From CAYWPG01 sp964460035 (GTDB taxonomy: Bacteria; Pseudomonadota; Gammaproteobacteria; Nitrococcales; AK92): DNA of 44,125 nucleotides. The notes beneath the pieces were generated by a model. It saw nothing but the letters and a program-made list of their open reading frames with translations. It did no database searches and was not told the DNA's origin. The stretch covers positions 1-44,125 of the forward strand of contig CAYWPG010000034.1 of NCBI GenBank assembly GCA_964460035.1, written 5' to 3'. Each line of letters starts with the position of its first letter. Positions within the stretch are counted from its first letter, which is position 1. The position numbers and the translations under genes were made by a program. Positions 1 to 9,718 of the stretch are shown here, in pieces.

Positions 1-2
1 TC

Positions 3-695
3 TGGGCGCTGATTTCGATCTACATGTGGGCCGGCCCGCACCACCTGCACTACACCGCGCTGCCGGAGTGGGCGCAGAGCCTGGGCATGGTCTTCTCGCT
101 GATTCTGCTGGCGCCGAGCTGGGGCGGCATGATCAACGGCATCATGACCCTCTCGGGTGCCTGGCATAAGCTGCGCACCGATCCGATTCTCAAGTTCCTG
201 ATCGTCTCCCTGTCGTTCTACGGCATGGCCACCTTCGAAGGCCCGATGATGTCCATCAAGACGGTGAACGCGCTGTCGCACTACACCGAATGGACTGTCG
301 GTCACGTTCATGCCGGCGCATTGGGCTGGGTCGCGTTCATTAGCATCGGGTCGATGTATTTCCTGATCCCGCGCCTGTTCAACAAGCAGCAGATGTACAG
401 CGTCCGGCTGATCGAGGTGCACTTCTGGGTCGCCACCATCGGCGTGGTGCTCTACATCGCTTCGATGTGGATCGCGGGCGTGATGCAGGGCCTGATGTGG
501 CGCGCGGTCAACGATGACGGCACGCTCACCTACACCTTCGTAGAGGTCCTTAGCTCCACCTATCCGTACTACGTGGTGCGGCTGATTGGCGGCCTGATGT
601 ACTTCAGCGGCATGTTGATCATGGCCTATAACGTCTGGCGCACCGTTCAGCCGGCGCGCGAACCTGCACCTGCCGCCGCCGTTCAGGCTGCTTGA
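3..695 (+). CDS. ccoN: cbb3-type cytochrome c oxidase subunit I, C-terminal part
   Basis: This is the 3' end of the catalytic subunit of cbb3 oxidase, the high-affinity haem-copper oxidase that reduces O2 at the inner membrane. The reading frame is open from the window edge, so the N-terminal part lies upstream. An AGPHHLHY segment (nt about 30-60) carries the paired histidines expected of the CuB site, and GHVHAGALGW (nt about 300-330) carries the histidines expected to bind the high- and low-spin haems. Several long hydrophobic segments follow, ending in an Ala/Pro-rich tail. The stop is 11 nt before ccoO, and ccoO's ribosome binding site (AAGGAGG, 694-700) overlaps the end of this gene. 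Identification is secure; only the gene start is missing. Confidence 0.95.
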   Translation, partial: WALISIYMWAGPHHLHYTALPEWAQSLGMVFSLILLAPSWGGMINGIMTLSGAWHKLRTDPILKFLIVSLSFYGMATFEGPMMSIKTVNALSHYTEWTVGHVHAGALGWVAFISIGSMYFLIPRLFNKQQMYSVRLIEVHFWVATIGVVLYIASMWIAGVMQGLMWRAVNDDGTLTYTFVEVLSSTYPYYVVRLIGGLMYFSGMLIMAYNVWRTVQPAREPAPAAAVQAA

Positions 696-706
696 AGGAG
701 GCTGAC

Positions 707-1318
707 ATGAGCCATGAAGTCGTCGAGAAGAATATCGGTCTGATGGCGGTGCTGATCGCCCTGGTGGTGAGTGTCGCCGGCCTGGTGCAGATCGTCCCGC
801 TGTTCTTCCTAACTCAGACCACGCAGCCGCTGGAGGGCATCACGCCTTACGATGCCCTGCGCTTCGCCGGCCGCGACATCTACGTGCGGGAGGGCTGCTA
901 CGGCTGTCACTCGCAGATGATCCGTCCGTTCCGCGCCGAAACGGAGCGCTACGGGCACTACTCGGTGGCGGGCGAGTTCGTGTACGACCGCCCGTTCCAG
1001 TGGGGCTCCAAGCGCACCGGCCCGGACCTTGCCCGTGTGGGTGGCCGTTACACCGACGAGTGGCACTACGTGCATCTGATGAACCCGCGCGATGTGGTGC
1101 CTGAGTCGAACATGCCGGCCTATCCCTGGCTCGCCACCCGTGAGGTGGACGGCGAGCAGGTGGCCCGTGCCATGCGTGCCCAGAAGCGCTGGCTGAACGT
1201 GCCTTATACCGACGAGCAAATCGAGCGTGCCGCCGAAGAGCTCAAGGGCAAGACCGAAATGGAAGCGCTGATTGCCTACCTGCAAGGGCTGGGCACCGTG
1301 CTGCCGAACCGGAGGTAA
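707..1318 (+). CDS. ccoO: cbb3-type cytochrome c oxidase subunit II (monohaem cytochrome c)
   Basis: CcoO is the membrane-anchored monohaem cytochrome c subunit that passes electrons towards CcoN. The product is 203 aa, normal for the family. It has one N-terminal transmembrane segment (about residues 11-35) and a single haem c site, CYGCH, at residues 64-68, followed by SQMIRP as in other CcoO proteins. The frame is open further upstream to a TTG at 692, but the ATG at 707 has AAGGAGG 6 nt before it and gives the usual MSHE-type start. It is the second gene of the ccoNOQP operon; ccoQ starts 2 nt after its stop. Confidence 0.96.
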   Translation: MSHEVVEKNIGLMAVLIALVVSVAGLVQIVPLFFLTQTTQPLEGITPYDALRFAGRDIYVREGCYGCHSQMIRPFRAETERYGHYSVAGEFVYDRPFQWGSKRTGPDLARVGGRYTDEWHYVHLMNPRDVVPESNMPAYPWLATREVDGEQVARAMRAQKRWLNVPYTDEQIERAAEELKGKTEMEALIAYLQGLGTVLPNRR

Positions 1319-1320
1319 GC

Positions 1321-1512
1321 ATGGATATCAACACGATTCGAGGCTTGAGCACGCTGCTGCTGATGATCGTGTTCATGGGCATCGTGTTCTGGGCCTACAG
1401 CGGCCGCCGCAAGAAAGATTTCGAAGAGGCTGCCCTGTTGCCGCTGCGCGACGACGTACCTGCGCCAGCGCACCGGAACGAGCAGAACGCAAAGGGGAAC
1501 CGGGATGAGTAG
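1321..1512 (+). CDS. ccoQ: cbb3-type cytochrome oxidase subunit CcoQ/FixQ
   Basis: This small (63 aa) single-pass membrane protein lies between ccoO and ccoP, the standard position for CcoQ, which stabilises the assembled cbb3 complex. Residues about 8-26 form a hydrophobic helix, followed by the typical AYSGRRKKDFEEAA motif just inside the membrane and a polar tail. A CGGAGG ribosome binding site precedes the ATG. The last 8 nt overlap the start of ccoP, suggesting coupled translation. The family is recognised from size, topology, the post-helix motif and position. Confidence 0.92.
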   Translation: MDINTIRGLSTLLLMIVFMGIVFWAYSGRRKKDFEEAALLPLRDDVPAPAHRNEQNAKGNRDE

Positions 1513-2413
1513 CTTCTGGAGCTGGTACATCACCATTATCGCGTTGGCGAACATCCTCGCCATGTATTGGCTTATCAAGTGGACGGCGAAGAAGCGTCCT
1601 GGCGAAGTCGCCGAGACGGAAAGCACCGGCCACTACTGGGACGAGGACATCACTGAGCTCAACCGGCCTATGCCTCGCTGGTGGCTGTGGCTGTTCTATC
1701 TGGCCATCGTGTTCGCCTTGGTCTATCTGGTGCTCTACCCCGGCCTGGGGCGCTTCCCAGGCTTGTTGAACTGGTCGCAGGAGAGCGCCTATAAGGCCGA
1801 ACTGGACGCAGCCAACGAGCAGTACGGCCCCTTGTACGCCGCTTACGCGCAGCGTGACATCGTCGAGTTGGCGCAGGATCCGGTCGCTATGCAGACCGCG
1901 CGGCGCCTGTTCGGCAACAATTGCGCAGTCTGTCATGGCGCCGACGGCATGGGCGCGCCAGGCTTCCCCAACCTGCGCGACGACGAGTGGCTGTATGGCG
2001 GCAGTCCCGAAGCCATCAAGCACAGCATCATGTACGGCCGCCAGGGCGTGATGCCGCCGTGGGGGCCGGCGCTGGGCGAGCAAGGCGTTATGGAAGTGGC
2101 CGCTTACGTCTACAGCCTGAACGGCCGCAGCGCTCCCGAGCATCTCGTGCGCGCCGGCGAGCCGAAGTTCCAGGCTATGTGCGCCAGCTGCCATGGCGAT
2201 GACGGGAAGGGCAGCTACCAGTTCGGCGCGCCGAATCTGACGGACAACAACTGGCTGTACGGTGGTTCCTTGGAAGCTATCAAGGAGTCCATCCGCAACG
2301 GACGCCAGGGCGTAATGCCGGCGCAGAAGGATCTGTTGGGCGAGGATAAGGTGCATCTGCTCGCCGCTTACGTCTACAGCCTGGCTCCGCGGACCGGGGA
2401 GGCCCAGCAATGA
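1505..2413 (+). CDS. ccoP: cbb3-type cytochrome c oxidase subunit III (dihaem cytochrome c)
   Basis: CcoP is the dihaem cytochrome c subunit that accepts electrons from soluble cytochromes c. The product is 302 aa. Two N-terminal hydrophobic helices (about residues 5-25 and 60-80) flank the HYWDEDITELNRPMPRWW segment characteristic of the family. Two haem c sites follow, CAVCH at 140-144 and CASCH at 226-230, each with a downstream GVMP stretch that supplies the axial Met. The gene overlaps ccoQ by 8 nt and the next gene by 4 nt (ATGA), so it lies inside one tight operon. Confidence 0.97.
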   Translation: MSSFWSWYITIIALANILAMYWLIKWTAKKRPGEVAETESTGHYWDEDITELNRPMPRWWLWLFYLAIVFALVYLVLYPGLGRFPGLLNWSQESAYKAELDAANEQYGPLYAAYAQRDIVELAQDPVAMQTARRLFGNNCAVCHGADGMGAPGFPNLRDDEWLYGGSPEAIKHSIMYGRQGVMPPWGPALGEQGVMEVAAYVYSLNGRSAPEHLVRAGEPKFQAMCASCHGDDGKGSYQFGAPNLTDNNWLYGGSLEAIKESIRNGRQGVMPAQKDLLGEDKVHLLAAYVYSLAPRTGEAQQ

Positions 2414-2702
2414 ATGCCCCAGTGAGGGGTATCGATCGGCGGCGCATTCTTGCGCCGCTGATCGGCGGGGTGCTGTGGCCCTCTTTCCTCACTGCCGGAA
2501 TCGCTACCGGGATCTTTTTCGCCAATATCGATCCGGAGACGCTGCGGGTGGCCACCTTCCCGCAGTGGCAGATCAGCAGGGCAGCTGGCTACACCATTGG
2601 GTTCTTCATGTTCTGGAGCGTGACGCTGCTTTCCAGCACCGTCACGCTTCTGTTAACAAGGCCGCCGCTGTCGGGAGGCAGTGCGCGCGGCCGGGGTAAG
2701 TA

Positions 2703-2703
<1 letters not shown>
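2410..2703 (+). CDS. small two-helix membrane protein between ccoP and ccoG
   Basis: This is a 97-aa protein I do not recognise as a named family. It has two predicted transmembrane segments (about residues 14-37 and 54-82) separated by a short loop containing NIDPETLRVATFPQW, and a short basic C-terminus. It starts within the ccoP stop (ATGA overlap) and its TAA overlaps the ATG of ccoG by 1 nt, so it must be translated with the oxidase genes. A role in cbb3 assembly or stability is inferred from position only. Frame conservation with both neighbours and sensible hydrophobic periodicity make it a real gene. Confidence 0.75.
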
Positions 2704-4111
<1,408 letters not shown>

Positions 4112-4112
<1 letters not shown>

Positions 4113-4618
4113 TGGCCGCCCAGACTCGTAACGAGCGTCCCTGGTACCGCCACTCCTGGCTCTGGTTCGTTCTTGCGCCGCCGCTCGCTTCGGTGGTTCT
4201 CAGCGCTGTGCTAATCGTCCTCTCGGCGCAGCACAGCGATAGCATGGTGGTGGACGACTACGCCAAGGTCGGCACCGCCATGCACCGCTACATGGCCAAG
4301 GAAGCGCACGCCGCCGCGCTCGGGGTGGAAGCGCGCTTGTACGTGGACAGCGACGGCGCCAGCGCGCTGCTGCAGGGATTGGATAACCCGCCGGAGCGCC
4401 TCTTCCTGCTGCTCTCGCACCCGACCCAGGCCAATCTGGACACGGAGTTCGAATTGGTACGCAATGCGGCCGGCATCTACCAGGCCAAGCAGCACGGCTG
4501 GCAGCCGGGACGGTGGTATGTACGCCTGGAGCCGGAGGATCGCCAGTGGCGCTTGACCGGGCAGCTTGGCGACGGAAGCCAGGAGCTCAGCATGCCGTCT
4601 TCCGCGTCGGCGAACTGA
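4112..4618 (+). CDS. ccoH: FixH/CcoH family cbb3 oxidase assembly protein
   Basis: FixH/CcoH is a single-pass membrane protein that associates with the cbb3 oxidase during assembly. The product is 168 aa: a short N-terminal segment with the typical RPWYRHSWLWFV start, one transmembrane helix at about 15-37, and a periplasmic domain with the conserved DDYAKVG motif near residue 46. The ATG overlaps the ccoG stop. A 124-nt gap separates it from ccoI, the largest gap in this cluster. The identification rests on the DDYxKxG motif, size and position. Confidence 0.9.
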
Positions 4619-4742
4619 GCACCCTGCCCGGAAGATCGTCACGCGCCGACGCCGCACTCGCGCTGGGGCGTCCTGCGGCTGGAGAGCCGGGCGCCAGCGC
4701 GGTGGCTTTGCGCCTAACTCGCTTACTCTTAGGAGCCCTGCC

Positions 4743-7220
4743 ATGAGTGCCACTTCAGACACCTGCTTCCATTGCGGCGAGCCGTTGCGGGCCGGCGAGG
4801 TGCGCTTTGTCACCGTGAAGGAGGAGCAGAAGCCGGTTTGCTGCGCCGGCTGCGAGGCGGTGGCGAACATGATCCTGGGCTCGGGGCTCGATGCCTTCTA
4901 CCGTTTCCGCACCGGTCCTACGGGCAGGCCGGAGGAAGAAGTCGTTGCGGCCGGCCCCGATCAGTGGGATGTCTACGACCGGGAGGAAGTGCAGCGCGAG
5001 TTTGTGCGCGGCGTGGATACGCCGCACCGCGAAGCGTCTTTCCTGTTCGAGAACCTCTACTGCGCGGCTTGCGGCTGGTTGATCGAACACGCGCTCAAGC
5101 GCGTCGAAGGCGTGCGCGAAATCCGCGTCAATCCGGCAACGGGGCGTGCCATCCTGGGCTGGGATGCCGATAAGGTGCCTCTTAGCAGCCTGCTGCGCCG
5201 ACTCGCGCAACTCGGCTACCGTCCACACCCGGTGCAGTCGGCGCAGGCGCAATCGGTGGTCATGCGCGAGCGCCGCAGCGCGCTCAACAGGCTGAGCGTG
5301 GCCGGCCTGGGCATGATGCAGGTGATGATGTTCGGCGTCGCCTTGTACCTGGGGTACTACCAGGACATGGAGGAGCTTCATAAGCAGTTCCTGCGTATAG
5401 TCAGCATGCTGGTCGCCACGCCGGTAGTGCTCTACGCCGCGATGCCCATCCTGCTCGGCGCGATACGCGACTTGCGCAATCGCAAACCCGGCATGGACGT
5501 ACCGGTCGCGCTGGCCATCTTCGGCGGATACTTCGCCAGCGTCTGGCTTACGATCACCGACGGTGGGCATGTCTACTTCGACTCCATCACCATGTTTACC
5601 TTCTTTCTGTTGGTAGCTCGTTATGTGGAGATGTCCTCGCGCCACCGGGCGAACGAAACCACGGACGCTCTGGCGCGCCTGATGCCGGCAACGGCCACCC
5701 GTATGGAGCCCACCGGCGAGCGGCGCGTCGCGGTTGCCGAACTGCGGGCCGGCGACGAGCTGCTGGTGCGCCCGGGCGAGACGATTCCCGCCGATGGGGA
5801 AATCGTCTGGGGCGAGACCACGGTCAACGAGGCCATGCTCACCGGCGAATCCATGCCGCAGTTGCGCCGGGTCGGGGACCGCGTAGTGGGCGGCAGCCTG
5901 AACATGACAGGCGCCCTGCGCATGCGCGTGGACCGGCTCGGTCAGGACACGGTGCTGTCGCAGATTGGCCGCCTGCTCGAGCGGGCGCAGGCCGAGCGCC
6001 CCCGTCTGGCCCAGCTGGCCGATTGGGTCGGCGCCCGCTTCGTTACCGCGGTGCTTATCGTTGCGGCGGTTGTGTTCGCGGTCTGGTGGCAGCTCGATCC
6101 CTCGCGGGCGTTCCCTGTCGTGCTGTCGGTGCTGGTGGCTACCTGCCCCTGCGCGCTCGCGCTGGCGATGCCGACCGCGCTGGCCGGCGGCACCAACCGC
6201 CTGGCGGCCAATGGGTTGCTGATCACGCGAGCCGATGCGCTGGAGACGCTTTCGCGGGTTACCCACATCGTGTTCGATAAGACCGGCACGCTCACGCATG
6301 GCGAGCTGACCGTGGACAGGGTCCGCATCCTGGGCAGCAAGTCGGAGGCCGAGTGCCGCGCGCTCAGCGCAGCCCTGGAGCAGCATTCGGAGCATCCCAT
6401 CGCCCGCGCTTTCCACGGCGAGCAAGGCAGCCACGAAACGACTGAAGTGCGCACGGTGCCTGGACAGGGCGTGGAGGGCATCGTCGGCGGGCGGCGCTAT
6501 CGGATCGGCACGGCCGCCTTCGTGGCGGAGCTGCTAGGTAGTTTCCCCACCCTGCCGGAAGAAACCGCCGAGGGCAGCTGGGTGGCGCTTGCGGATGAGC
6601 AGGAGTTGCTGGCGCTGTTCCGCCTCGTCGACCGGCCGCGGGCCGAACTTCAGCCCATCCTCGACGCGCTGCGCCGCCAAGGCATCAAGCTGTCCATAGC
6701 CAGCGGCGACTCCGCGCCGGCCGTACAAGCCGTCGCGGCCGAGCTTGGAATCGAGGACTGGCGTGCGCGTCAAACGCCCATGGATAAGCTCGCCTACCTG
6801 CGCGAGCTTCAGAGCGGCGGCGCGGTCGTTGCCATGGTTGGCGATGGCATCAACGATGCGCCCGTGCTGGCCGGCGCCAACGTGTCCATCGCCATGAACA
6901 GCGGCACGGCGCTCGCTCAGACTTCTGCATCCATGGTCCTGCTGGGCGATACGCTGCGTCCTTTGCAGGAAGGCATAGCCACCGCGCGCAAGACCATGAG
7001 GGTGGTGCGGCAGAACATGATGCTGTCCGTTGCTTATAATCTGTCGGTGTTGCCGGCTGCGGCAATGGGGATGCTGCCTCCGTGGGGAGCAGCGATCGGC
7101 ATGACCCTGAGTTCCCTGGTGGTGGTGCTCAACGCCCGCCGCGTCAGCCCGCAGCGTCGCGACGACATCACCGCCTGCCCCGTGCCCTTGGCCGGCCTGC
7201 CTAAGGAGGCTCGCGCATGA
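4743..7220 (+). CDS. ccoI: copper-exporting P1B-type ATPase CcoI (FixI)
   Basis: CcoI is a heavy-metal P-type ATPase that moves copper across the inner membrane for the CuB centre of cbb3 oxidase. From the ATG at 4743 the product is 825 aa. The N-terminus has Cys-rich motifs (CFHCGEP at 8-14, CCAGCEAV at 33-40) and a heavy-metal domain with CAAC at 107-110. The transmembrane metal motif CPC is at 468-470, the phosphorylated Asp of DKTGT is at 512, an HSEHP motif follows, and GDGIND is near 700. The frame is open upstream to 4566, but AGGAG at 4731-4735 lies correctly before the ATG at 4743, and the upstream extension is low-complexity Arg-rich. The stop overlaps ccoS. Confidence 0.95.
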   Translation: MSATSDTCFHCGEPLRAGEVRFVTVKEEQKPVCCAGCEAVANMILGSGLDAFYRFRTGPTGRPEEEVVAAGPDQWDVYDREEVQREFVRGVDTPHREASFLFENLYCAACGWLIEHALKRVEGVREIRVNPATGRAILGWDADKVPLSSLLRRLAQLGYRPHPVQSAQAQSVVMRERRSALNRLSVAGLGMMQVMMFGVALYLGYYQDMEELHKQFLRIVSMLVATPVVLYAAMPILLGAIRDLRNRKPGMDVPVALAIFGGYFASVWLTITDGGHVYFDSITMFTFFLLVARYVEMSSRHRANETTDALARLMPATATRMEPTGERRVAVAELRAGDELLVRPGETIPADGEIVWGETTVNEAMLTGESMPQLRRVGDRVVGGSLNMTGALRMRVDRLGQDTVLSQIGRLLERAQAERPRLAQLADWVGARFVTAVLIVAAVVFAVWWQLDPSRAFPVVLSVLVATCPCALALAMPTALAGGTNRLAANGLLITRADALETLSRVTHIVFDKTGTLTHGELTVDRVRILGSKSEAECRALSAALEQHSEHPIARAFHGEQGSHETTEVRTVPGQGVEGIVGGRRYRIGTAAFVAELLGSFPTLPEETAEGSWVALADEQELLALFRLVDRPRAELQPILDALRRQGIKLSIASGDSAPAVQAVAAELGIEDWRARQTPMDKLAYLRELQSGGAVVAMVGDGINDAPVLAGANVSIAMNSGTALAQTSASMVLLGDTLRPLQEGIATARKTMRVVRQNMMLSVAYNLSVLPAAAMGMLPPWGAAIGMTLSSLVVVLNARRVSPQRRDDITACPVPLAGLPKEARA

Positions 7221-7393
7221 ACATCATTCTGGTATCCATACCGATCAGCATCGTCTTGTTCGCGCTCGCCGTCTGTGCCTTTTTCTGGGCCGTCAACAGC
7301 GGGCAGTACGACGATCTCGACAGTCCGGCCTACAGCATCCTGATGGAAGACGAAGAGGCAGGGCGCGACGACGAGGGGAGAGACCGGGGATGA
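7217..7393 (+). CDS. ccoS: cbb3-type cytochrome oxidase assembly protein CcoS
   Basis: CcoS is a very small membrane protein required for cofactor insertion into cbb3 oxidase. The translation is 58 aa. It begins MNIILVSIPISIVLF, has one transmembrane helix (residues about 3-24) and then the family motif FFWAVNSGQYDDLDSPA, followed by an acidic tail. The ATG lies 6 nt after AAGGAGG (7203-7208 region) at the end of ccoI and overlaps the ccoI stop by 4 nt (ATGA). Its own stop overlaps the next start, again as ATGA. Confidence 0.95.
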   Translation: MNIILVSIPISIVLFALAVCAFFWAVNSGQYDDLDSPAYSILMEDEEAGRDDEGRDRG

Positions 7394-8136
7394 CGGAACT
7401 AACGGCCGCCGCCGCTTTCATGATCGGTCTGGTAGGCAGCACGCATTGTATGGCCATGTGCGGGGGCATCGGCGCGGCCTTGGCCATGAGCGGCCCGGAG
7501 GGGCGCGCTCGCTTGCCGCGCACGCTGCTCTACAACTTCGGCCGCATTGCCAGCTACACGCTCGCCGGAGCGCTGGTGGGATTGCTGGGCTACTGGCTGG
7601 GGCAGGGTCTGAACCTTATGGGGCTCGGCCTGGGCCTGCGCCTGGCTCTTGGTGCGCTGATGATCGGGATCGGCCTGCAGCTGGCCATCAATTGGACTGG
7701 GCTGCGTCGTATCGAGTCTGCCGGGGCCGTGATCTGGCGCCGTATCGCGCCGCTGGCGCAGCGCCTGTTGCCGGGGCGCACGCCCGCGCATGCGTTGGCT
7801 GTCGGCATGCTGTGGGGGTGGCTGCCCTGCGGCCTGGTCTACACAGCGCTGGTCGCTGCGGCCGTGAGCGGAAGCGCCTGGCATGGTGCCTTGGTGATGT
7901 TTGCTTTCGGCGCCGGTACCTTGCCGTCTATGATCGCCGTAGGCGCGGCCAGCGGCCACATCGCGCGCTGGAGCAAACGGCCAGGGCTGCGCCGGCTGGC
8001 TGGCGTCAGCATCCTCGCCTATGGGGTCTGGACGCTGGCCACGCCGCTGCTGCATTTGACCCATGCGGAGCACTCGGCCCACCACGCTCATGCTGCCCCC
8101 GCCGCGTCGCACGAGTCCATGCACCATCACCACTGA
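7390..8136 (+). CDS. sulfite exporter TauE/SafE-type (UreH-like) membrane protein with His-rich tail
   Basis: This is a polytopic membrane protein of 248 aa with about six hydrophobic segments. Residues 16-26 read GSTHCMAMCGG, the hallmark Cys/His motif of the UreH/DsbD-like transmembrane family often annotated as sulfite exporter TauE/SafE. The C-terminus (about residues 222-248) is rich in histidine and ends in four His, a likely metal-binding tail. It starts on the ccoS stop (ATGA), as members of this family commonly do in cco clusters. A role in copper handling for the oxidase is inferred from the Cys/His motif and linkage; the substrate is unknown and sulfite export is not supported by context. 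Confidence 0.8.
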   Translation: MTELTAAAAFMIGLVGSTHCMAMCGGIGAALAMSGPEGRARLPRTLLYNFGRIASYTLAGALVGLLGYWLGQGLNLMGLGLGLRLALGALMIGIGLQLAINWTGLRRIESAGAVIWRRIAPLAQRLLPGRTPAHALAVGMLWGWLPCGLVYTALVAAAVSGSAWHGALVMFAFGAGTLPSMIAVGAASGHIARWSKRPGLRRLAGVSILAYGVWTLATPLLHLTHAEHSAHHAHAAPAASHESMHHHH

Positions 8137-8155
8137 AGGCTCTCCCGCGGCTAGG

Positions 8156-8168
8156 CGCGCTTTGCGCG
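8156..8168. terminator. short GC hairpin between convergent genes
   Basis: A perfect CGCGC-TTT-GCGCG hairpin lies between the 3' ends of the TauE/SafE-like gene (+) and tpm (-). It has a 5-bp stem and no clear T tract, so a terminator role is only suggested by position. Confidence 0.25.
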
Positions 8169-8180
8169 GCACAGTAGGGG

Positions 8181-8840
8181 TCATGCTCCCCGGCTCAAGC
8201 GCCACACGCATTCGTGCAGTGACGTGACCCCTTGCAGCCCGACGGAATCGCTGCTCGCCAGCAGATCGACCCGTTGCACGAGCGTGATCCGGAAACTGTT
8301 CGAGTACAGCCGGCGGATTTCCCGCTCAGGCACCGAGAACGGCGGTCCAGCATGTTCGGCCTGCGGGTACTCCAATGCGATCAGCAGCATTCGCAACGAG
8401 GGCGGGAGATGCTCGCAGAGCATGGCTGCATAGCGTTGTCGCTGCGGCGGCGGCAACGCTATCAGGGCAGCGCGGTCATAAACGCCCACAATGTGGTCCA
8501 GTGCTAGCGCGGGCAGCTGGAAGATATCGCCGCAGAATATTTCTATGCGACCGGCGCGGTAACGTCGGAAGGGGCCTGCGGCTTCTTGGTCGGGAACCAG
8601 GCCTTGTTCCTGGAAGAATGCCTCCACGGCAATCCGGCTGAGCTCTATGCCCACTACCGCAAAACCCTGCTCGGCCAGCCAAGCCATATCGACGCTCTTG
8701 CCGCACAAGGGCACCAGTACCGTGCCACCGGCCGGGACTCTCATATCCCGCCAGTAACGCTGCAAGTACGGGTTCGGTTGGTCCAAGTGAAAACCGATCT
8801 CGTTGCGGCGCCATTTGTCCAGCCAAAACTGCGAATCCAT
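8181..8840 (-). CDS. tpm: thiopurine S-methyltransferase
   Basis: This is a cytosolic SAM-dependent methyltransferase of the TPMT family, 219 aa, the usual bacterial length. Bacterial Tpm proteins methylate thiopurines and some selenium or tellurium species; the in vivo substrate is uncertain. The N-terminus MDSQFWLDKWRRNEIGFH and the following PNPYLQRYW are family signatures. The SAM-binding segment VLVPLCGKSVDMAWLAEQG lies at about 41-59 with GIELS shortly after. An AGGAG-type ribosome binding site precedes the ATG on the minus strand. It is convergent with the cco cluster and divergent from the following gene. Confidence 0.92.
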   Translation of the reverse strand: MDSQFWLDKWRRNEIGFHLDQPNPYLQRYWRDMRVPAGGTVLVPLCGKSVDMAWLAEQGFAVVGIELSRIAVEAFFQEQGLVPDQEAAGPFRRYRAGRIEIFCGDIFQLPALALDHIVGVYDRAALIALPPPQRQRYAAMLCEHLPPSLRMLLIALEYPQAEHAGPPFSVPEREIRRLYSNSFRITLVQRVDLLASSDSVGLQGVTSLHECVWRLSRGA

Positions 8841-8953
8841 CGCGATCTCCTCGGTCCTGGGTTCTGGAAAAGCCTCCGCCTTGCCCCCACGCTGGTACTG
8901 AGCTGCAGGTCCTCAGTGGGGGCGGCAGATCGATTGCGGCTGCGGAGGTAGTT

Positions 8954-9460
8954 ATGAGACGGCTGTATTTTCTCGTCCCGGACGTGCCCAGCGCTAAGGG
9001 CATCGTTCAGGAATTACTCCTGAATCACGTGCCGGAAGAGAAAATCCATGTGCTTGCGCGCGAAGGCACCGAGCTGGAGGATCTGCCCGAAGCCGGCATT
9101 CGCGAGCGCACCGACCTGATTCCTGCGCTGGAGCGCGGTGCCGCGATCGGCGGCGCTACCGGTGCGCTGGCCGGTCTTGCGGCTGTCGCCATACCCGGGC
9201 TGGGTATAGTCGGTGGCGGCGCAATCCTTGCCTTGGCTGCGGCAGGTACCGGACTTGGAGCTTGGGCTTCCAGTCTGCAGGGGATCTCCACCGACAACAG
9301 TCAGCTCGAACCATTTAAGGAGAACATAGAACGGGGCGAAATACTCATGATGGTGGACGTGCCCAAGGATCGCGTCGGCACGATCGAGGAGCTGATCCGC
9401 CAGCATCATCCCGAAGCCGACATCCGCGGCACCGAGCCCACTAAACCCTTCTTCCCTTAA
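8954..9460 (+). CDS. DUF1269-like protein with central Gly/Ala-rich hydrophobic hairpin
   Basis: This 168-aa protein has unknown function and resembles the DUF1269 family. Residues about 1-50 form an alpha/beta domain beginning MRRLYFLVPD. Residues about 60-100 are an almost uninterrupted Gly/Ala-rich hydrophobic stretch with a central PGLG turn, as in a membrane-inserting helical hairpin. A second alpha/beta domain follows, with EILMMVDVPKDRV. GGAGGT at 8944-8949 lies 4 nt before the ATG. It is divergent from tpm across 113 nt. No enzymatic motif is visible. Confidence 0.75.
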   Translation: MRRLYFLVPDVPSAKGIVQELLLNHVPEEKIHVLAREGTELEDLPEAGIRERTDLIPALERGAAIGGATGALAGLAAVAIPGLGIVGGGAILALAAAGTGLGAWASSLQGISTDNSQLEPFKENIERGEILMMVDVPKDRVGTIEELIRQHHPEADIRGTEPTKPFFP

Positions 9461-9718
9461 CCTAACCCGCGGGCGTTAACTGCACGCCGCAGCAGCCGCT
9501 CCATTGCTGCCCGCCCGCCGCCGTGCGTTAGCCGCGCCTGTCTGCCTGCTTGGACGTGGGCGGCGCCCCGATGGCGCTGTGCAAGCCTTCGTCGGTGCCG
9601 CCGGCGCTTAGCTAACCCAGCGAAAGGTGATGAGGTACTAGGCAACGACGCCCTTCCTGCCGCACAATCCTCCAGCACGCAATTTTCTCGCCTGCCCTGC
9701 GGAGGAGCGGCTCCATTT

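Noticed and set aside
4755..6434. 559-codon minus-strand open frame opposite ccoI
   Set aside because: Shadow of ccoI on the other strand; no domain similarity, and GC-rich genes commonly give such frames.
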